64,000 nucleotides of DNA from contig OY759221.1 in the NCBI GenBank assembly GCA_963662175.1, positions 36,082,045 through 36,146,044 of the forward strand. The letters run 5' to 3'. Every line of letters begins with the position of its first letter. The stretch's first letter is position 1. This DNA is from Aradus depressus. Its lineage: Eukaryota > Arthropoda > Insecta > Hemiptera > Aradidae. Below the pieces are notes generated by a model, which worked only from the letters and a program-made list of their open reading frames with translations, was not told where the DNA came from and made no database searches. Both the position numbers and the translations under genes were made by a program. Shown here piece by piece: positions 10,536 through 20,726 of the stretch.

Positions 10536-10795
10536 AAATTCAAAACTCCGTAAGGACTACAACTAATAATTTTCCGAGGGATAGAACGAAGAGAAGGAAC
10601 GAATCAAAGGAGGAGGCTTGTCTCGAAAACCTTCATAACTGTTGATGTGATTAATGTATTGATATAAAATTAGTTATGAGGCTTCCATCCAAACGGTCGA
10701 TTGGTTTTGGAGAGAGAGCGAAAACTTAATTGATTCATTCTTTCTGGGGAAGTACATTACCGATGATTCGACGATAACTTTTTTAAAGATTATTA
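10536..10795 (+). repeat. Family B, 3' half
   Basis: CATAACTGTTGATGTGATTA, ATTGATATAAAATTAG, AAACGGTCGATTGGTTTTGG, CTGGGGAAGTACATTACCG and GATTCGACGATAAC. Confidence 0.8.
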
Positions 10796-11235
10796 TTACT
10801 TTTTTTTTCAAGCAAATATTTGAAATGAAGAATACGATCTGCTGAGCACGATTTTCCTGATATTTTATGTTGATTTTTTTTTTTTTCATATATGCATATA
10901 TTGAAGACGTAAGTCTCAAGGTTATATACCGTAGTCAAAATCAATTAGCATATATTTTTGAGTACATGAGAAATTTATTGATTCCTGTAATACTTCGAAA
11001 GAAAAAATATGAAAAGTGTCTGAGTATAAGATAAGCAAAATATGAGTCCTAATAAATGTTAGAATAGGGATTTTGGGGAGGGGGGGATAAGGGGTAGAAA
11101 TTGAAAAAAATGTGACGGGATTGGAGAGGTGAGATCCCGGCGGGCGGGTTCACAAATCAGGCGGTGGAGAGAGTGCGTGGGGTATCCAAGACATGAATAA
11201 AGGAGAGAGCCTCTGAACGAGGAGTGGTGCAACAG
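10796..11235. other. Unassigned, T-rich then purine-rich stretch
   Basis: GGGGAGGGGGGGATAAGGGG at 11075-11094 and a moderately GC-rich 11,100-11,230 part. No coherent coding frame. Confidence 0.4.
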
Positions 11236-11238
11236 GCG

Positions 11239-11340
11239 AACAGGCACCTGTAGCAGCAGTCTTGTGCTTAGCTGGCAGAAGGCTGCTAACAGGCACCTGT
11301 AGCAGCAGTCTTCTGCTTAGCTGGCAGAATGCTGCTAACA
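11239..11340. repeat. Two-unit tandem repeat, period 49 bp
   Basis: ACAGGCACCTGTAGCAGCAG recurs at 11,241 and 11,290 with nearly identical flanks (GCTTAGCTGGCAGAA, GCTGCTAAC). ACAGGCACCTGT is itself palindromic. Confidence 0.85.
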
Positions 11341-11411
11341 AGCCCCTATCTAGACATCTATGAGAACCTTCCGTTTTGTTTTACTTTTCATATCTAACTG
11401 CTATAAAAAAG

Positions 11412-11560
11412 TTGTTGGATCACCGGATATATGCTTCCCCAGCACAAATTAATCAAAACATTTTTGCTTTCTCTCCAAAGCAAGTCAATCTTTTGTGCTA
11501 AAACTCAATATTTAACTTACATAGTGGCTTCTGAATACGTCATACTAAATTGCATTGCCA
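11412..11560 (-). repeat. Family B, 3' end fragment
   Basis: GGATCACCGGATATATGCTT, CCCCAGCACAAATTAATCA, AAACTCAATATTTAACTTAC and TTCTGAATACGTCATACTAA. Confidence 0.7.
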
Positions 11561-11829
11561 CAGCGGTCGCCAATCAAGCAGTGGCTGCGAACTACACAGT
11601 GGAACATGTAAGTTATGGTTTTTTTGATCAGGAGGCAACGCTGCAGTGTATTTGTATAAGTAGCAATTCTGGGCGATGAGATCTGAAGTGTAAATTGTGT
11701 AAAGTAGGGAGCTAATATAAGACTTGAGGAACGCCAGCTGTCATAGGATGCCACGTAGTAACGGACATAACCTCCTTGACTGTAATACTATAATGTAATC
11801 TAAAAAAAACAAAAAAAAACAAATAAATG

Positions 11830-11975
11830 TCGAAGTAATTAATGATTCGCCACAAAATATAGTATGATGATTCAGTACCCCTTATGTAAGGCATCTACTA
11901 AGTTTTAGAGTGAGAGTGAAAATTCAATACTATTGGTTAGTTACATGGCCAGTGATTGGCCAACGACTTTTTTTT
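11830..11975 (+). repeat. Family B, diverged 3' end
   Basis: CACAAAATATAGTATGATGA, AGTTTTAGAGTGAGAGTGAA, and GGCCAGTGATTGGCCAACGA where the usual hairpin sits. The CTGGGGAAGT box is lost. Confidence 0.55.
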
Positions 11976-12830
11976 TATTGTATATAACATACTATTTTAA
12001 AATGAGTGTGAAGTATATATATATATATTTTTTGTTATATTTAAATATTTCATCAAGCATTTATTTATTTTTATGTTATCTTATTTTCTTATTTTATTAT
12101 GTATTTTTATGTTTCTTCTCTCTCCTCCCACTTCTCTATCTAGCCCCTACTGTCTAAAATTAATTTCATTTCAAACCTTGTCTGGGCATCCTCCCCTCTC
12201 TTTCATAATCAACCATCACAGTATTATGCTCTGTCGATTTTATTAATCTATTTATTTTTTAATGGCAGTACTAATTTTGCCGTCATGATGCTTGTGTAAC
12301 ATTCTCTATGTAAATAAATAAATAAATTTATTTTTTTCTTATTTATATACTCTTTTTTTATTTTTTTTACATATTTTCTTTTATTTATATGGTAAATACT
12401 TTTATTTATTTTTTTCTTCATAATTAACCTGTTAATTTTATGTTATTTCATGACAATCTTTCTTATATTTATATACTTTTAATTTCTAGGTTTCTCCAAT
12501 GTAGCACTAATTTATTTATTTCATAGTACGACGTACTGATACTATATTTAATTGTTTCCTTTTCTTTACTCTGTATGTATTTATTCTTGGGGACCTGGGT
12601 CCCAGAATAATAAAATGTCTTTTCATTTTTCATTTCATTTAAGTATTTATTTGCAAGTGTATTGAGTGAGTTAATAAACCCCGCATCCAACCCCCTTTGA
12701 GCTATTAGCCAGTGTTTCTTTAGACACCACACTAAAGAGGTGGGATAAACAAGTTTATTTTATTTAGTTACTCTGTATTCTGATGCTTTAAGGTTAATAA
12801 GGTTGTTATTTATATTTTATATGTATTCAT
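11976..12830. other. AT-rich stretch, no gene seen
   Basis: T-rich throughout with TTTATTT runs. Open frames here are low-complexity (Tyr, Leu, Phe) and have no family signature. Confidence 0.4.
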
Positions 12831-12835
12831 AGGTA

Positions 12836-12905
12836 TGCCACTGATGATGACGCAGTTGCGTTGAATATCACAAGGTCGGAAATAAAGCAATGGGAAGACA
12901 ATGTT
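12836..12905 (+). ncRNA. Hammerhead-like motif, damaged
   Basis: GCCACTGATGATGACGCAGT, TGCGTTGAAT: CUGAUGA at 12,841-12,847 and an ACGC/GCGT stem II with AGTT loop are intact, but the GAAA box reads GAAT and stem III is lost. Followed by AAAGCAATGGGAAGACAA, as in the 15.4 and 49.1 kb copies. Confidence 0.5.
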
Positions 12906-13420
12906 TTTTATTTTTTATGAAAAGAATTTAGTACACAAAATCCTGACGAGGCCAGGGCATGAATCACAAAAACAAACATGTTAGTTGTCAAACAGCTGTT
13001 TTTTTGTTGTTTTTTTGGAAAGTAAAAGTTCGCAAACAACTTAAAAAGAAAAGATAAAAATAAAAATATTAATGGACTAAATGCAGGGTGAGGAACAAAA
13101 AAAAAATATTGATATTGAGGAAAACAGGCCAGGAGTCGTTTCCTTGAATAAAAATGTGGGATCTAGTTTGGAGAGGATGAGAATGTTCTAAAAAGGGGGG
13201 ATTTTCTGTTTTGGGTAGAGTTGTCTGATCGATGGGGAGAGCAAAACGAGCGGGAAAGAGGTGTTTGCCCGGGAAAATGTGGACGGGATGGCGGTAGTGT
13301 TTGTGAACGTGCCTCGTCTTGAAGAGGCTGGATCAAGGGGGCTTTGGAGGCAGACGTTGCACTTCTCACGGTCCCAGGGGCTTCAGCCCTCTGCACAGAG
13401 GTTCACTTGTTGGTCATAGT
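12906..13420. other. Unassigned stretch
   Basis: The 13,190-13,400 part is less AT-rich and has short frames on the minus strand (Ser/Pro-rich), without family motifs. Confidence 0.35.
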
Positions 13421-13475
13421 GACCAGAAGAAGGGATGTCCAAGTGTCCCAAAATATTGTCAAAAAAAAAAATGTG
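13421..13475 (+). repeat. Diverged GACCAGAAGAAGGG...GTCCC repeat
   Basis: GTCATAGTGACCAGAAGAAG and GTGTCCCAAAATATTGTC match the centre and arm of the perfect palindrome at 53 kb. It looks like a hammerhead relative with CAGAAGA in place of CUGAAGA. Confidence 0.5.
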
Positions 13476-13535
13476 GAAAAAAATTAATATAGTAACATTC
13501 TAGAGAAGTTTAAGAAACGCATCGATTTTTTTTCA

Positions 13536-13692
13536 ATTTCCCAGCTATACAAAGTATAAGGGAAGTTATGTATTTGGTCAAAAATTCGTCCTCGTGACCT
13601 GCTAATTCCAAAAATGAAAAAAAAAATGTTTTATCTGTGAATACCGATAACTCGGGAGTATAAAATGAATGTTTCGACACTATATTTTATAT
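13536..13692 (+). repeat. Family B, 5' part
   Basis: CCCAGCTATACAAAGTATAA, GGGAAGTTATGTATTTGGTC and a reduced first module ending CGACACTATATTTTATAT. A 76-codon frame at 13,874-14,104 follows, without recognisable family. Confidence 0.75.
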
Positions 13693-14533
13693 ATTGTGAT
13701 GTATAAAAAATACACACATTTAAATTATCAATATTAAAAAATTAATTATATTTATTTTTCTATAAAATCCAAGAAGCAACTGAATTATTATTCTTTTAAA
13801 ACAAATAAGTAGAAAACGAAACACGGCCATCAGCTGTTTTTGAATTAATGTGTGAGTCGAGTCGAGGTCTGGGTTGAGTGGAAACGGTCTGAGTGAAGAT
13901 GGAGAGTTGTGTTTAGGCTTAAGTTGTGATGAACTAAGTAGGAGTGAATTAACAATAAAATTGATCCGCAAAGAAGGTACTGTTATTTATTTATATGTAA
14001 GATATATATATATATGCCCAAAAATATATAACTTAAATTTGAAGAATGGCCAAAAAATATTAAACAGAAAAAAGATTGGAATAGTTTTACGAATTTTCTT
14101 TTGATTTTTGTTTCTATGTTTAGTTTTTAATTTTTGTAATGTGATGTAAGAAAATAAACCCAATCATTTGTTCTCGTAAATTCTATTCTATTCATTTTCC
14201 CTGTCGGCCCAGTGAGATAATTTGGAAACCTTTGTATTAGATTTAATATTATTGAAAAAAAAAGTTTAAATGGCATCTCTTTAGAAATCCAAATGAAAAG
14301 TTTGTTAATTGAAAATTTTTTTGTTATGTGTTGGAATTTTCGATATTTTTTTAAGGCCCTTTTCGGAAACTACTATAGAAGTCAAAATTTAGTGAAAAAC
14401 CAGTTATAAGATTTCTACAGGAAATGTTGTAATTTATTGTTTATTTTATCATTATTATTAATTCAATGATTTTAATTTTATTTATATATTTATTTTTATT
14501 TAACAACAATAATTTTTTTATCACAATATGTAT

Positions 14534-14690
14534 GCGACACCTGCCGACGTAATGAATGTATCCGCATAAATTTTAGTATGAGGATTCAGAAGCCACTATG
14601 CAAGTCAAATATTGAGTTTTAGCAGAAACGTAATTGATTAAATTTTACTGCGGAAGTACGTCACAGACGAATTTTTTTCCCCCAGTTTTC
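14534..14690 (+). repeat. Family B, 3' end, diverged
   Basis: CTGCCGACGTAATGAATGTA, TTTTAGTATGAGGATTCAGA, AAGTACGTCACAGACGAA. Confidence 0.65.
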
Positions 14691-14999
14691 TAGTCTACGT
14701 AAGCTCTGGAGTTTTGCATCTAAACCTCCCGTATTGTATTTTATCATCAAAATATAAATTCCAGAATATTTGTACATGGAAATATATTCTATATATCGTT
14801 GTTAGTTGATTATGCATGGGACAAGCTGCAAGAGTAAAATTCACTCTGACGAATTGAAAATAAAACTACAAAAAAAAAAAAAAAATGTATATTTTTTCAG
14901 CTGGACTCACAATAACAGTTGGTTTGTCTGCTTATTGCATAATTGCATCTAAATTCCTATTGATGTTATGTCCTTGGTCTGGTGCACTGTGTACAACGT

Positions 15000-15012
15000 A
15001 GGGGGGGGGGGG
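15000..15012. repeat. Poly-G run
   Basis: Thirteen G in a row. Other homopolymer G or C runs are at about 21,062, 22,318, 24,108, 34,413, 39,010, 47,528 and 47,689. Confidence 0.85.
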
Positions 15013-15315
15013 ATGTTGATGTATAAAATTGAATGTAAACATGAGAGCATTGTGTTTGTTCAGTTCCGAGATGATTACTGGGTCGCCGGTGTAATGGACT
15101 GGAGTCCAACAACATCACCCTTCTGCATCGCTCCTTTCTTCTTCATCCACTAATTCAAGAGTAGATTTCTCTTTAAATAATCATAAAATATTACAACTTT
15201 TCAGATTATTGTACTTTATTATTGCATAAAGAATCAAATTGTTAATGTTGTGATAAAAAAAAATGTATTGTTAAATTAATAATATTAATAATAATTATAG
15301 AAATAAAAGATGTTG

Positions 15316-15400
15316 TCTTCCCACTGTTTTATTTTAGACCAGAACAGTTTTTCGACGCAACAGCGTCATCATCAATGGTTCATCGCACCGAAACAGCACA
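15316..15400 (-). ncRNA. Hammerhead-like ribozyme (left member of an inverted pair)
   Basis: Minus strand: UUGAUGA (first base of CUGAUGA changed) at 15,375-15,369, stem II GACGC-TGTT-GCGTC, GAAA, a weak AA/TT stem III and C at the cleavage position. Stem I pairs proximally ACCA/TGGT and distally CTGTTT (15,396-15,391) with AAACAG (15,329-15,324), with an internal loop between, as expected of type I hammerheads. Confidence 0.6.
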
Positions 15401-15404
15401 GCGC

Positions 15405-15485
15405 TGTACTGTGTGGGTGGGATGAACCACTGATGATGACGCTGTTGCGTCGAAAACCGTGGGACCCAAAACAGTGGGAAGACAA
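15405..15485 (+). ncRNA. Hammerhead-like ribozyme (right member of an inverted pair)
   Basis: CUGAUGA at 15,430-15,436; perfect 5-bp stem II GACGC-TGTT-GCGTC at 15,438-15,451; GAAA at 15,452-15,455. The stem III AACCGGTT of the 49.1 kb copy is changed to AACCGTGG, so cleavage is doubtful. Ends with ACAGTGGGAAGACAACAT, mirrored on the minus strand at 15,310. Confidence 0.6.
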
Positions 15486-15837
15486 CATATTTTATTTCTG
15501 AGAAATCTCGTCCTACAACATCTTACTATCACATATAATAATAATTAAATAAACAAAAAGAATAAATACAATTACCACAATTCCTGTAGAAATTATATCT
15601 CTGTTTTTTTACTAAATTTGGATTTCTACAATAGTTTCCGGAAAAGGGAAGTACAAGTTCAAGACGTGCAATTTTTAAGAAAGTGCATGTAATTTTAAAA
15701 AATTTTAATTAACCAACTTTTTATTTGGATTCCTAAAGAGATGCCATATTGTTTTTCCAAATTTTGCTAAAATGTTAAATCTAATTCAAAGGTATCAATT
15801 ATCTTACTGGGTTAAGCATATAATTTATACCTTAAGC

Positions 15838-16045
15838 CTAAACCTGAAAATTTCGTGAATATATGTTCAGCCGATTTTGTTTGATAATCATACCAAAACG
15901 TCTCTTTTGTTGAGTTACCGGCAATGTACTTCCTCAGAACAAATTAATCAATTACTTTTTCGCTCCCCCTCCAAAAACAGTCGAACGTTTGCGCTAATAT
16001 TCAATAGTTGACTTAGATAGGGGCACCTAATCCTCATACAACATA
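15838..16045 (-). repeat. Family B 3' end with a shared extra 75-bp flank
   Basis: 15,912-16,045 is the family B end (TTACCGGCAATGTACTTCC, AGTCGAACGTTTGCGC). The adjoining 15,838-15,911 (TATGTTCAGCCGATTTTG, TGATAATCATACCAAAACG) is the reverse complement of 62,468-62,542, where it also adjoins a B end. Confidence 0.75.
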
Positions 16046-16130
16046 TTTATAAGCTATCTTAATGTATAAATTCTTTTGACGTATCCTATTACCATGTATT
16101 GGTTTAACGCAAATAAATGTATTATTATTA
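16046..16130 (-). repeat. Family G fragment (TTTAACGGAAATAAAT type)
   Basis: AAGCTATCTTAATGTATAAA, CCTATTACCATGTATTGGTT and TAACGCAAATAAATG match, inverted, the 19.2 kb copy and the 22.9 kb copy. Confidence 0.6.
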
Positions 16131-17035
16131 CACTTTAAGAAATTGTTTCCATAACTTGAAGAACAGAGTACTTCTCAGGGGCATATACGGGGCCTATATG
16201 TGATGTGATTGTGATACAATCTACATAGGTCAAGCGGGCAGTAAATTGCACATAGATTATAGCTTCAGATATTTCAGATTGTAGCTGATATGAAGAATGG
16301 AAACAAAAAAAAAAGTTATTGAAATTAAACAAGAAGTGAGAGGATGTATTGCGGGGTTGCATATATGTAGGGGGTGAGGCAGTAGAATCAGTTTAGAGAC
16401 GTGAGCTAGGGCACCCTTTGGTAACATCCTAAACTGAGGTTTGGAACATGTTCCCATGAAATGAAACCAATTACAGGGGCTAAACCCATGTTCACCCTCA
16501 TACTCAATGAAACTAAACCCTGTTCCACCCTTACAGCTCCAGACAAAATATTGATTACTGGCAATGAAATAGTATCAAAGCGGAGATATTGAGGAAAATG
16601 GCTGTACTATATACACAAACCTTTTTTTTTTGTATTTAGTTATTTTAAACCACAACTATGCAAAAAATGCACAACCAGCGGTTGGGCTGACATGTACTAT
16701 ACAAAAATAATAAAAATAAAATAAAATAATAAAAATAAATATGACATGAAAGGCTTGAGAGAGGAAAAACACCCAGCGGTGAACCCTCATGGCATCACTT
16801 CATACCAGGAGATCTCTATGCCAAACTCTCTTTAATCTTCTTGGGGGATTGTGGGGTAAATTTGTACTTAAGATTTTGCGAACTTCCGATTTGGTGGTTA
16901 AGTAAATTTTGGTGTAGAAACGTTGGTATAAATGTTTAATGGTTGTGTTTATGGGTGTGTCGTTCAAGTCGCGGTGTAAAGTCTTGTTGCTAACGTATGG
17001 TGGGCATTGGGTGATCAGTAGGAGAGTCTTGGATT
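16131..17035. other. Unassigned stretch
   Basis: (AAAAT)n-like run near 16,703-16,740; no coding frame or repeat recognised. Confidence 0.35.
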
Positions 17036-17039
17036 GAAA

Positions 17040-17384
17040 TACCTGTATTCTTTTGATGTTCGAAGTTTGGTCTCCGCCGTCTCTGCCTTACCAAGGCACG
17101 CGGGGCAGTCTGGTGTTGCTGCTGCCCCGATTTTGTGGAGGTACCCCCGGAACCCACCGTGTCCCGTGAGTACCTGGGTGAGGTGGTAATTCACCTCCCC
17201 ATGCTTCCTGGTGAGCCAAGGCTCGACTCGAGGGATGAGCCGATGGGTCCACCGTCCCTTTGTGGACTTGTCCCATTCTTCCTGCCACTCCCTAATTGTC
17301 CTGGACCTCTCTGGCTCTGCTGGACCAGGGCTGGCCCCGGGGTCCTGATAGAAGACCCGGTTTCCCCTGCGGTCGAATAAACAT
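17040..17384. other. GC-rich island of unknown identity
   Basis: Markedly richer in G and C than its surroundings, with open frames on both strands (plus 17,135-17,380, minus 17,191-17,550) that are Pro/Gly/Ser-rich and carry no family motif. It abuts the tRNA-like head of the next SINE, so it may belong to a retroelement, possibly a 5' region. I do not recognise it. Confidence 0.4.
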
Positions 17385-17612
17385 CTATGGCAGCCGTGCG
17401 GGCTAGAGCGTAGGGTTTTAGTCGCATGGTCTCACCTTGGTTTGCGGGTTCGAGTCCCGTCCAGGAGTGAGTTTTATTTCGTAGATAAAACTCCCTTCCG
17501 GGGCCATGGATGTCGTAAATAATTAGGTAAAACACCATTATAAGAGTCATGGCTAATATGCATCGTACATGAGGCCAAAAATAAATAAATAAATAATAAA
17601 TAAATAAAAAAA
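17385..17612 (+). mobile_element. SINE-2, tRNA-derived with (AAATA)n tail
   Basis: GTGCGGGCTAGAGCGTAGG (A-box region) and TGCGGGTTCGAGTCCCGTCC (B box GGTTCGAGTCC) at tRNA spacing, then a body of about 120 bp and a tail of AAATAAATAAATAAATAA type. Not related to SINE-1 outside the promoter boxes. One copy in the window. Confidence 0.75.
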
Positions 17613-17764
17613 ATAAAAAATAAACATCTAATAAACTTATGCATATGCACTAAGTGAAGGACATGTTCCATTAACGGAGTGAGATTGAAGACTGAGTTGT
17701 CCTCAGCAAGATGGTGGGGACAATAGATTTGAAGTTGGTAAATAGTTCTAGGAAAACCTGGAGT

Positions 17765-17840
17765 AAACAATGATATGATATATATGTGGATTCTAATAGT
17801 TCTGATTCAGCGGAATGTGGATACATGCCTTACATGCCAA

Positions 17841-17875
<35 letters not shown>

Positions 17876-17974
17876 GGAAAAATTATATATATATATATAC
17901 ATATTATAAGGCATGTATCCACATTCCGCTGAATCAGGACTCTAAGAATCAACATATATCTCATATCATTGTTT
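17765..17974. repeat. Inverted repeat, arms about 67 bp, (TA)n loop
   Basis: Left arm 17,765-17,832 (CTGATTCAGCGGAATGTGG) and right arm 17,908-17,974 (CCACATTCCGCTGAATCAG) pair with a few mismatches around an AT microsatellite. Confidence 0.85.
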
Positions 17975-17999
17975 AATTATAAGTATATTATAATTATAT

Positions 18000-18420
18000 T
18001 TCGTAAAAATATTTCTTTCATGAGTCTTAAGTATGTCATAAGAATGTATAAAATAAGATAGCTTATAAATTAGACTCATAAACAGATATTAACTCATAGA
18101 ATCTGACAGATATGGATTAGAATTAACAATACTACTAAAAATATATATATCATAAACAGATATTAACTCATAGAATCTGACAGATATGGATTAGAATTAA
18201 CAATACTACTAAAAATATAATACTTGAAAATATGAATGCAAAAATAATAATATTAATAAATATAGTAAATAAATGTTTTCATTTAATTACAATTAAGATA
18301 ATAATTTTTTATAATTTTTCCGACGACATTTCGGGACTCCCCTTCCTCAGGTCACAATGTGCGAAATATAGAAAAGAGAAAGACAACAAAATAACAATAA
18401 CAATTATAATATAAATGAAA
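18000..18420 (+). repeat. Dispersed repeat family G, copy 1
   Basis: Parallel in order to 19,195-19,565: GTCATAAGAATGTATAAAAT, TAGCTTATAAATTAGAC, ATACTTGAAAATATG, ACAATTAAGATAATAA, TTCCGACGACATTTCGGGAC and CGAAATATAGAAAAGAGAAA. Includes a minus-strand CCTGAGGAAGG...CCCGAAATG motif at 18,320-18,352. Confidence 0.65.
18077..18218 (+). repeat. Tandem duplication, period 74 bp
   Basis: CATAAACAGATATTAACTCA starts at 18,077 and 18,151, with identical continuation through GACAGATATGGATTAG and AACAATACTACTAAAAATAT. Confidence 0.92.
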
Positions 18421-18477
18421 AAAATAATAAAATGGTAATAAATACATAAAAGAGGAAAACCAAAAAAAAAAAAAAAT

Positions 18478-18626
18478 TAGTACGATATAGTATCGAGCCT
18501 TGGCCTCCTCCAGAGACTTCCCCCAAAGTTTCCAGTCCAGCGCAAGCGTTCTCCAGTTCTGCAGCCGAAGGTTCCTTGCGTCCCCATCGACTGCGTCCAT
18601 CCATCTCTTCCTGTCTCTTTTTTTTA
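18478..18626 (-). pseudogene. Non-LTR retrotransposon ORF2 extreme C-terminus (GRPRLRW family)
   Basis: The minus-strand frame reads RKRWMDAVDGDARNLRLQ, NWRTLALDWKLW and SLEEAKAR, then stops. This is the last 45 or so residues of the ORF2 family whose longer copies in this window carry GRRRVGRPRLRW (33.4 and 37.2 kb). It begins abruptly next to a T run (18,619) and ends next to a poly-T tract (18,466-18,478, poly-A on the coding strand), consistent with a strongly 5'-truncated insertion. It lies between the two family G copies. Confidence 0.7.
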
Positions 18627-18952
18627 TCATCACCTAATTCATTAAAATGTTTCCAAATGATACTCTATTCGCCCAGGTATAGTCATAATAACACTTTTGG
18701 ATGTAAAATAGAATACTTTTTTTTCTGTATATGTTATCACAGAGAGCATTGGTGTGAGGAAGCCTCCAGGGCTGTTACAGAGAGCATGTAACTGGAAAAA
18801 TCCTTTGTTGATTTTTTTTTTTGGGCTTTTCAAAGCTATATATAAACCCCTTTGTGAAATTTAAAAAATCACCCCCTGCCATTTTCATTTTTTTTATAAC
18901 TTATTGTTATTTTTCTCTACAATTTATAAATGTTCATAGTGGAATATGCCCT

Positions 18953-19164
18953 AAACCCGGCCGAGGTCCTTGAGAACGCCGTCTTTCGGATGGGATTTAA
19001 TAGATGGTCCCGAGCACAAACCTAGCTAAACCTGGTAGACAAAATTTAGGTGGTCCCCAGTAGAGTCGAACTATTGTTCACCAAAGCGACGAAAGAGCGC
19101 TATTTTAGTAGGCGATATGTCCTCGCAGTTAAAGCCCGGGCATGAATCATAATAACTAACTAAT
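18953..19164 (+). mobile_element. SINE-1, 5'-truncated
   Basis: From AAACCCGGCCGAGGTCC through GGTCCCGAGC and GAAAGAGCGCT to AGCCCGGGCATGAATCATAA and CTAACTAA. Internal 30-bp deletion after GGTCCTTGAG. Confidence 0.85.
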
Positions 19165-19194
19165 TTTCAGAACGTGAGAGTTAATAATATTAAT

Positions 19195-19565
19195 AAACAT
19201 ATTTATTTTTATTTCCGTTAAACCATAGCATGGTAATAGGATAAGAATGTATACATTAAGGTAGCTAATCAATTAGATACATGAACAAGTATATCTATTT
19301 GAGACTGACACATATTATTAGTAATAGAAATACTAGAAGACAAATAAAATTAATATATAAATACTTGAAAAGTACAACAATAATAATACTAATAAATACA
19401 ATGCATCTTTAATTTAATAAAAATTAAGATAAATATGTTTTATAACTCTTCCGGAAGTGTCTTTTTCACTATGTTTCGCGACGTTTTGCGTCCTTTCATC
19501 GGGTCTCAATATACGAAATATAGAAAAGAGAAAGAAAACAATGTAACAATAAAAAATATAAATAA
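19195..19565 (+). repeat. Dispersed repeat family G, copy 2
   Basis: TTTATTTCCGTTAAACC, ATAGCATGGTAATAGGAT, ATACATTAAGGTAGCTAATC, then TTTCGCGACGTTTTGCGTCC and ACGAAATATAGAAAAGAGAA. Confidence 0.65.
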
Positions 19566-19613
19566 AACAAAAAAAAAAAAAAAAAAATAATAAGGGGGAG
19601 AGATGAAGCTAGT

Positions 19614-19760
19614 GGTCGATAAAAACAAACTTGCAGAATTTCTGTCAAGCTTTCGGTACTGAGTGTGCCTTCTTCTATATACGTATGCTAATGAAGTCCT
19701 GAAGAAGGCACACTCAGTGCAGAAAAGGCAGAAATTCTGCAATTTTGTTTTTTATCGACC
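19614..19760. repeat. Inverted duplication with CTGAAGAAGGCACAC motif
   Basis: Arms 19,614-19,675 and 19,701-19,760 (GGTCGATAAAAACAAA / TTTGTTTTTTATCGACC; GAGTGTGCCTTCTTC / GAAGAAGGCACACTC). The arms contain CTGAAGA and, on the minus strand, CCGAAAGC, so they resemble a doubled hammerhead-like unit like that at 6.3 kb. Confidence 0.75.
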
Positions 19761-19926
19761 TCAAGCCTGATATCTCCTCTTTCCTATTACGTCCTTGGTC
19801 AATCCAGGGGATCAATTAGGGAAAATTGATTAAAAATATCAATAACAAAAAAAAAACATATGTATTAAACAAATATAAATAAATAAATAAATAACAAACT
19901 ATAAATCAATAAATGTTACATCTTTA

Positions 19927-20134
19927 TTGTGATTCATGCCCGGGCTTTAACTACGAGGTCATTTCGCCTACTACCAGAGCGCTCTTTCATCTTCGACTCT
20001 ACTGGGGAGTCCTATATTTTGTCTTTTACGACGTGACGGCTCGGCACCTTCGCTTAACGTTCCATCCGAAGGACGGTATGCTCAAGGTTTGTCCACCTCC
20101 TAGATAAGAAACATAACAGCCTCGGCCGAGTTAT
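19927..20134 (-). mobile_element. SINE-1, head missing
   Basis: ATTCATGCCCGGGCTTTAAC, CCAGAGCGCTCTTTC, TCCATCCGAAGGACGG, CCTCGGCCGAG; an internal deletion has removed the CTACCC palindrome region. Confidence 0.88.
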
Positions 20135-20374
20135 TAGCTTTTCACTGTATCGACACAGATTGCAGAAATCGAAAGCGAAACGAAGCGAGGACGTGCCTAG
20201 TAAAATAATTTTAGTTGGAGGCAAAACTATAGTCAGTATTTTATAGATTCTTGTGTACAAACGTTCGGTGTTTCTGTTCTGCGTAACATCTACCGCACCA
20301 GGTACAACCCCCAGCGATTTTGAGCTAAGTAGGGGGAATGGAAAATAAATAAAATATAATAAAACAATTATAAT
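20135..20374. other. Unassigned stretch
   Basis: ATCGAAAGCGAAACGAAGCG and surrounding sequence resemble nothing else in the window. Confidence 0.35.
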
Positions 20375-20709
20375 TAGTTTAGTTATTATGACTCATACCC
20401 TGGCTACTACGAGGTTATATCGCCTACTACCAGAGCGCTATTTCTTCACTCTGGTGGACATTAGCTCGACTCTACCGTGGGAGTCCTAAATTTTGTCTAT
20501 CTAGGTTTATTCACCAAGGGTAGGGGCGTTTAAGAAATACCTGACATTCCACAGGCTCGGGGCATTCGTCTATCGTCTCATCCGAAGGACGGCGTGAACA
20601 AAGTTTTTTCACTGCCCAAATAAAAAACCTAAGGACCTCGTCTGGGTTTCGAACCCGCGTTCTTAAGCTCAATAAGCAAGCAGCTATACCACTGAGCTAC
20701 TGACGCCCT
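20375..20709 (-). mobile_element. SINE-1, full length with target-site duplication
   Basis: Complete from GGGCGTCAGTAGCTCAGTGG (minus strand head) to the TCATAATAACTAA end. AAACAATTATA at 20,362-20,372 and 20,716-20,726 is an 11-bp target duplication. B box GGGTTCGAAACC is intact. Confidence 0.92.
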
Positions 20710-20726
20710 AAAAAAAAACAATTATA

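Larger units (their letters stand above)
14212..15812. repeat. Large inverted repeat (arms about 220-230 bp, spacer about 1.15 kb)
   Basis: Left arm 14,212-14,430 and right arm 15,585-15,812 are diverged reverse complements: CCCAGTGAGATAATTTGG versus the complement of ATTATCTTACTGGGTT, AAATGGCATCTCTTTAG versus CTAAAGAGATGCCATAT, CCTTTTCGGAAACTA versus TAGTTTCCGGAAAAGG, TTTCTACAGGAA versus TTCCTGTAGAAA. The spacer holds a family B piece, a G run and an inverted hammerhead pair. Confidence 0.7.

Noticed and set aside
17135..17550. Proline-rich frames in the GC-rich island as a protein gene
   Set aside because: Open in several frames because of composition and one overlaps the tRNA-like SINE head.
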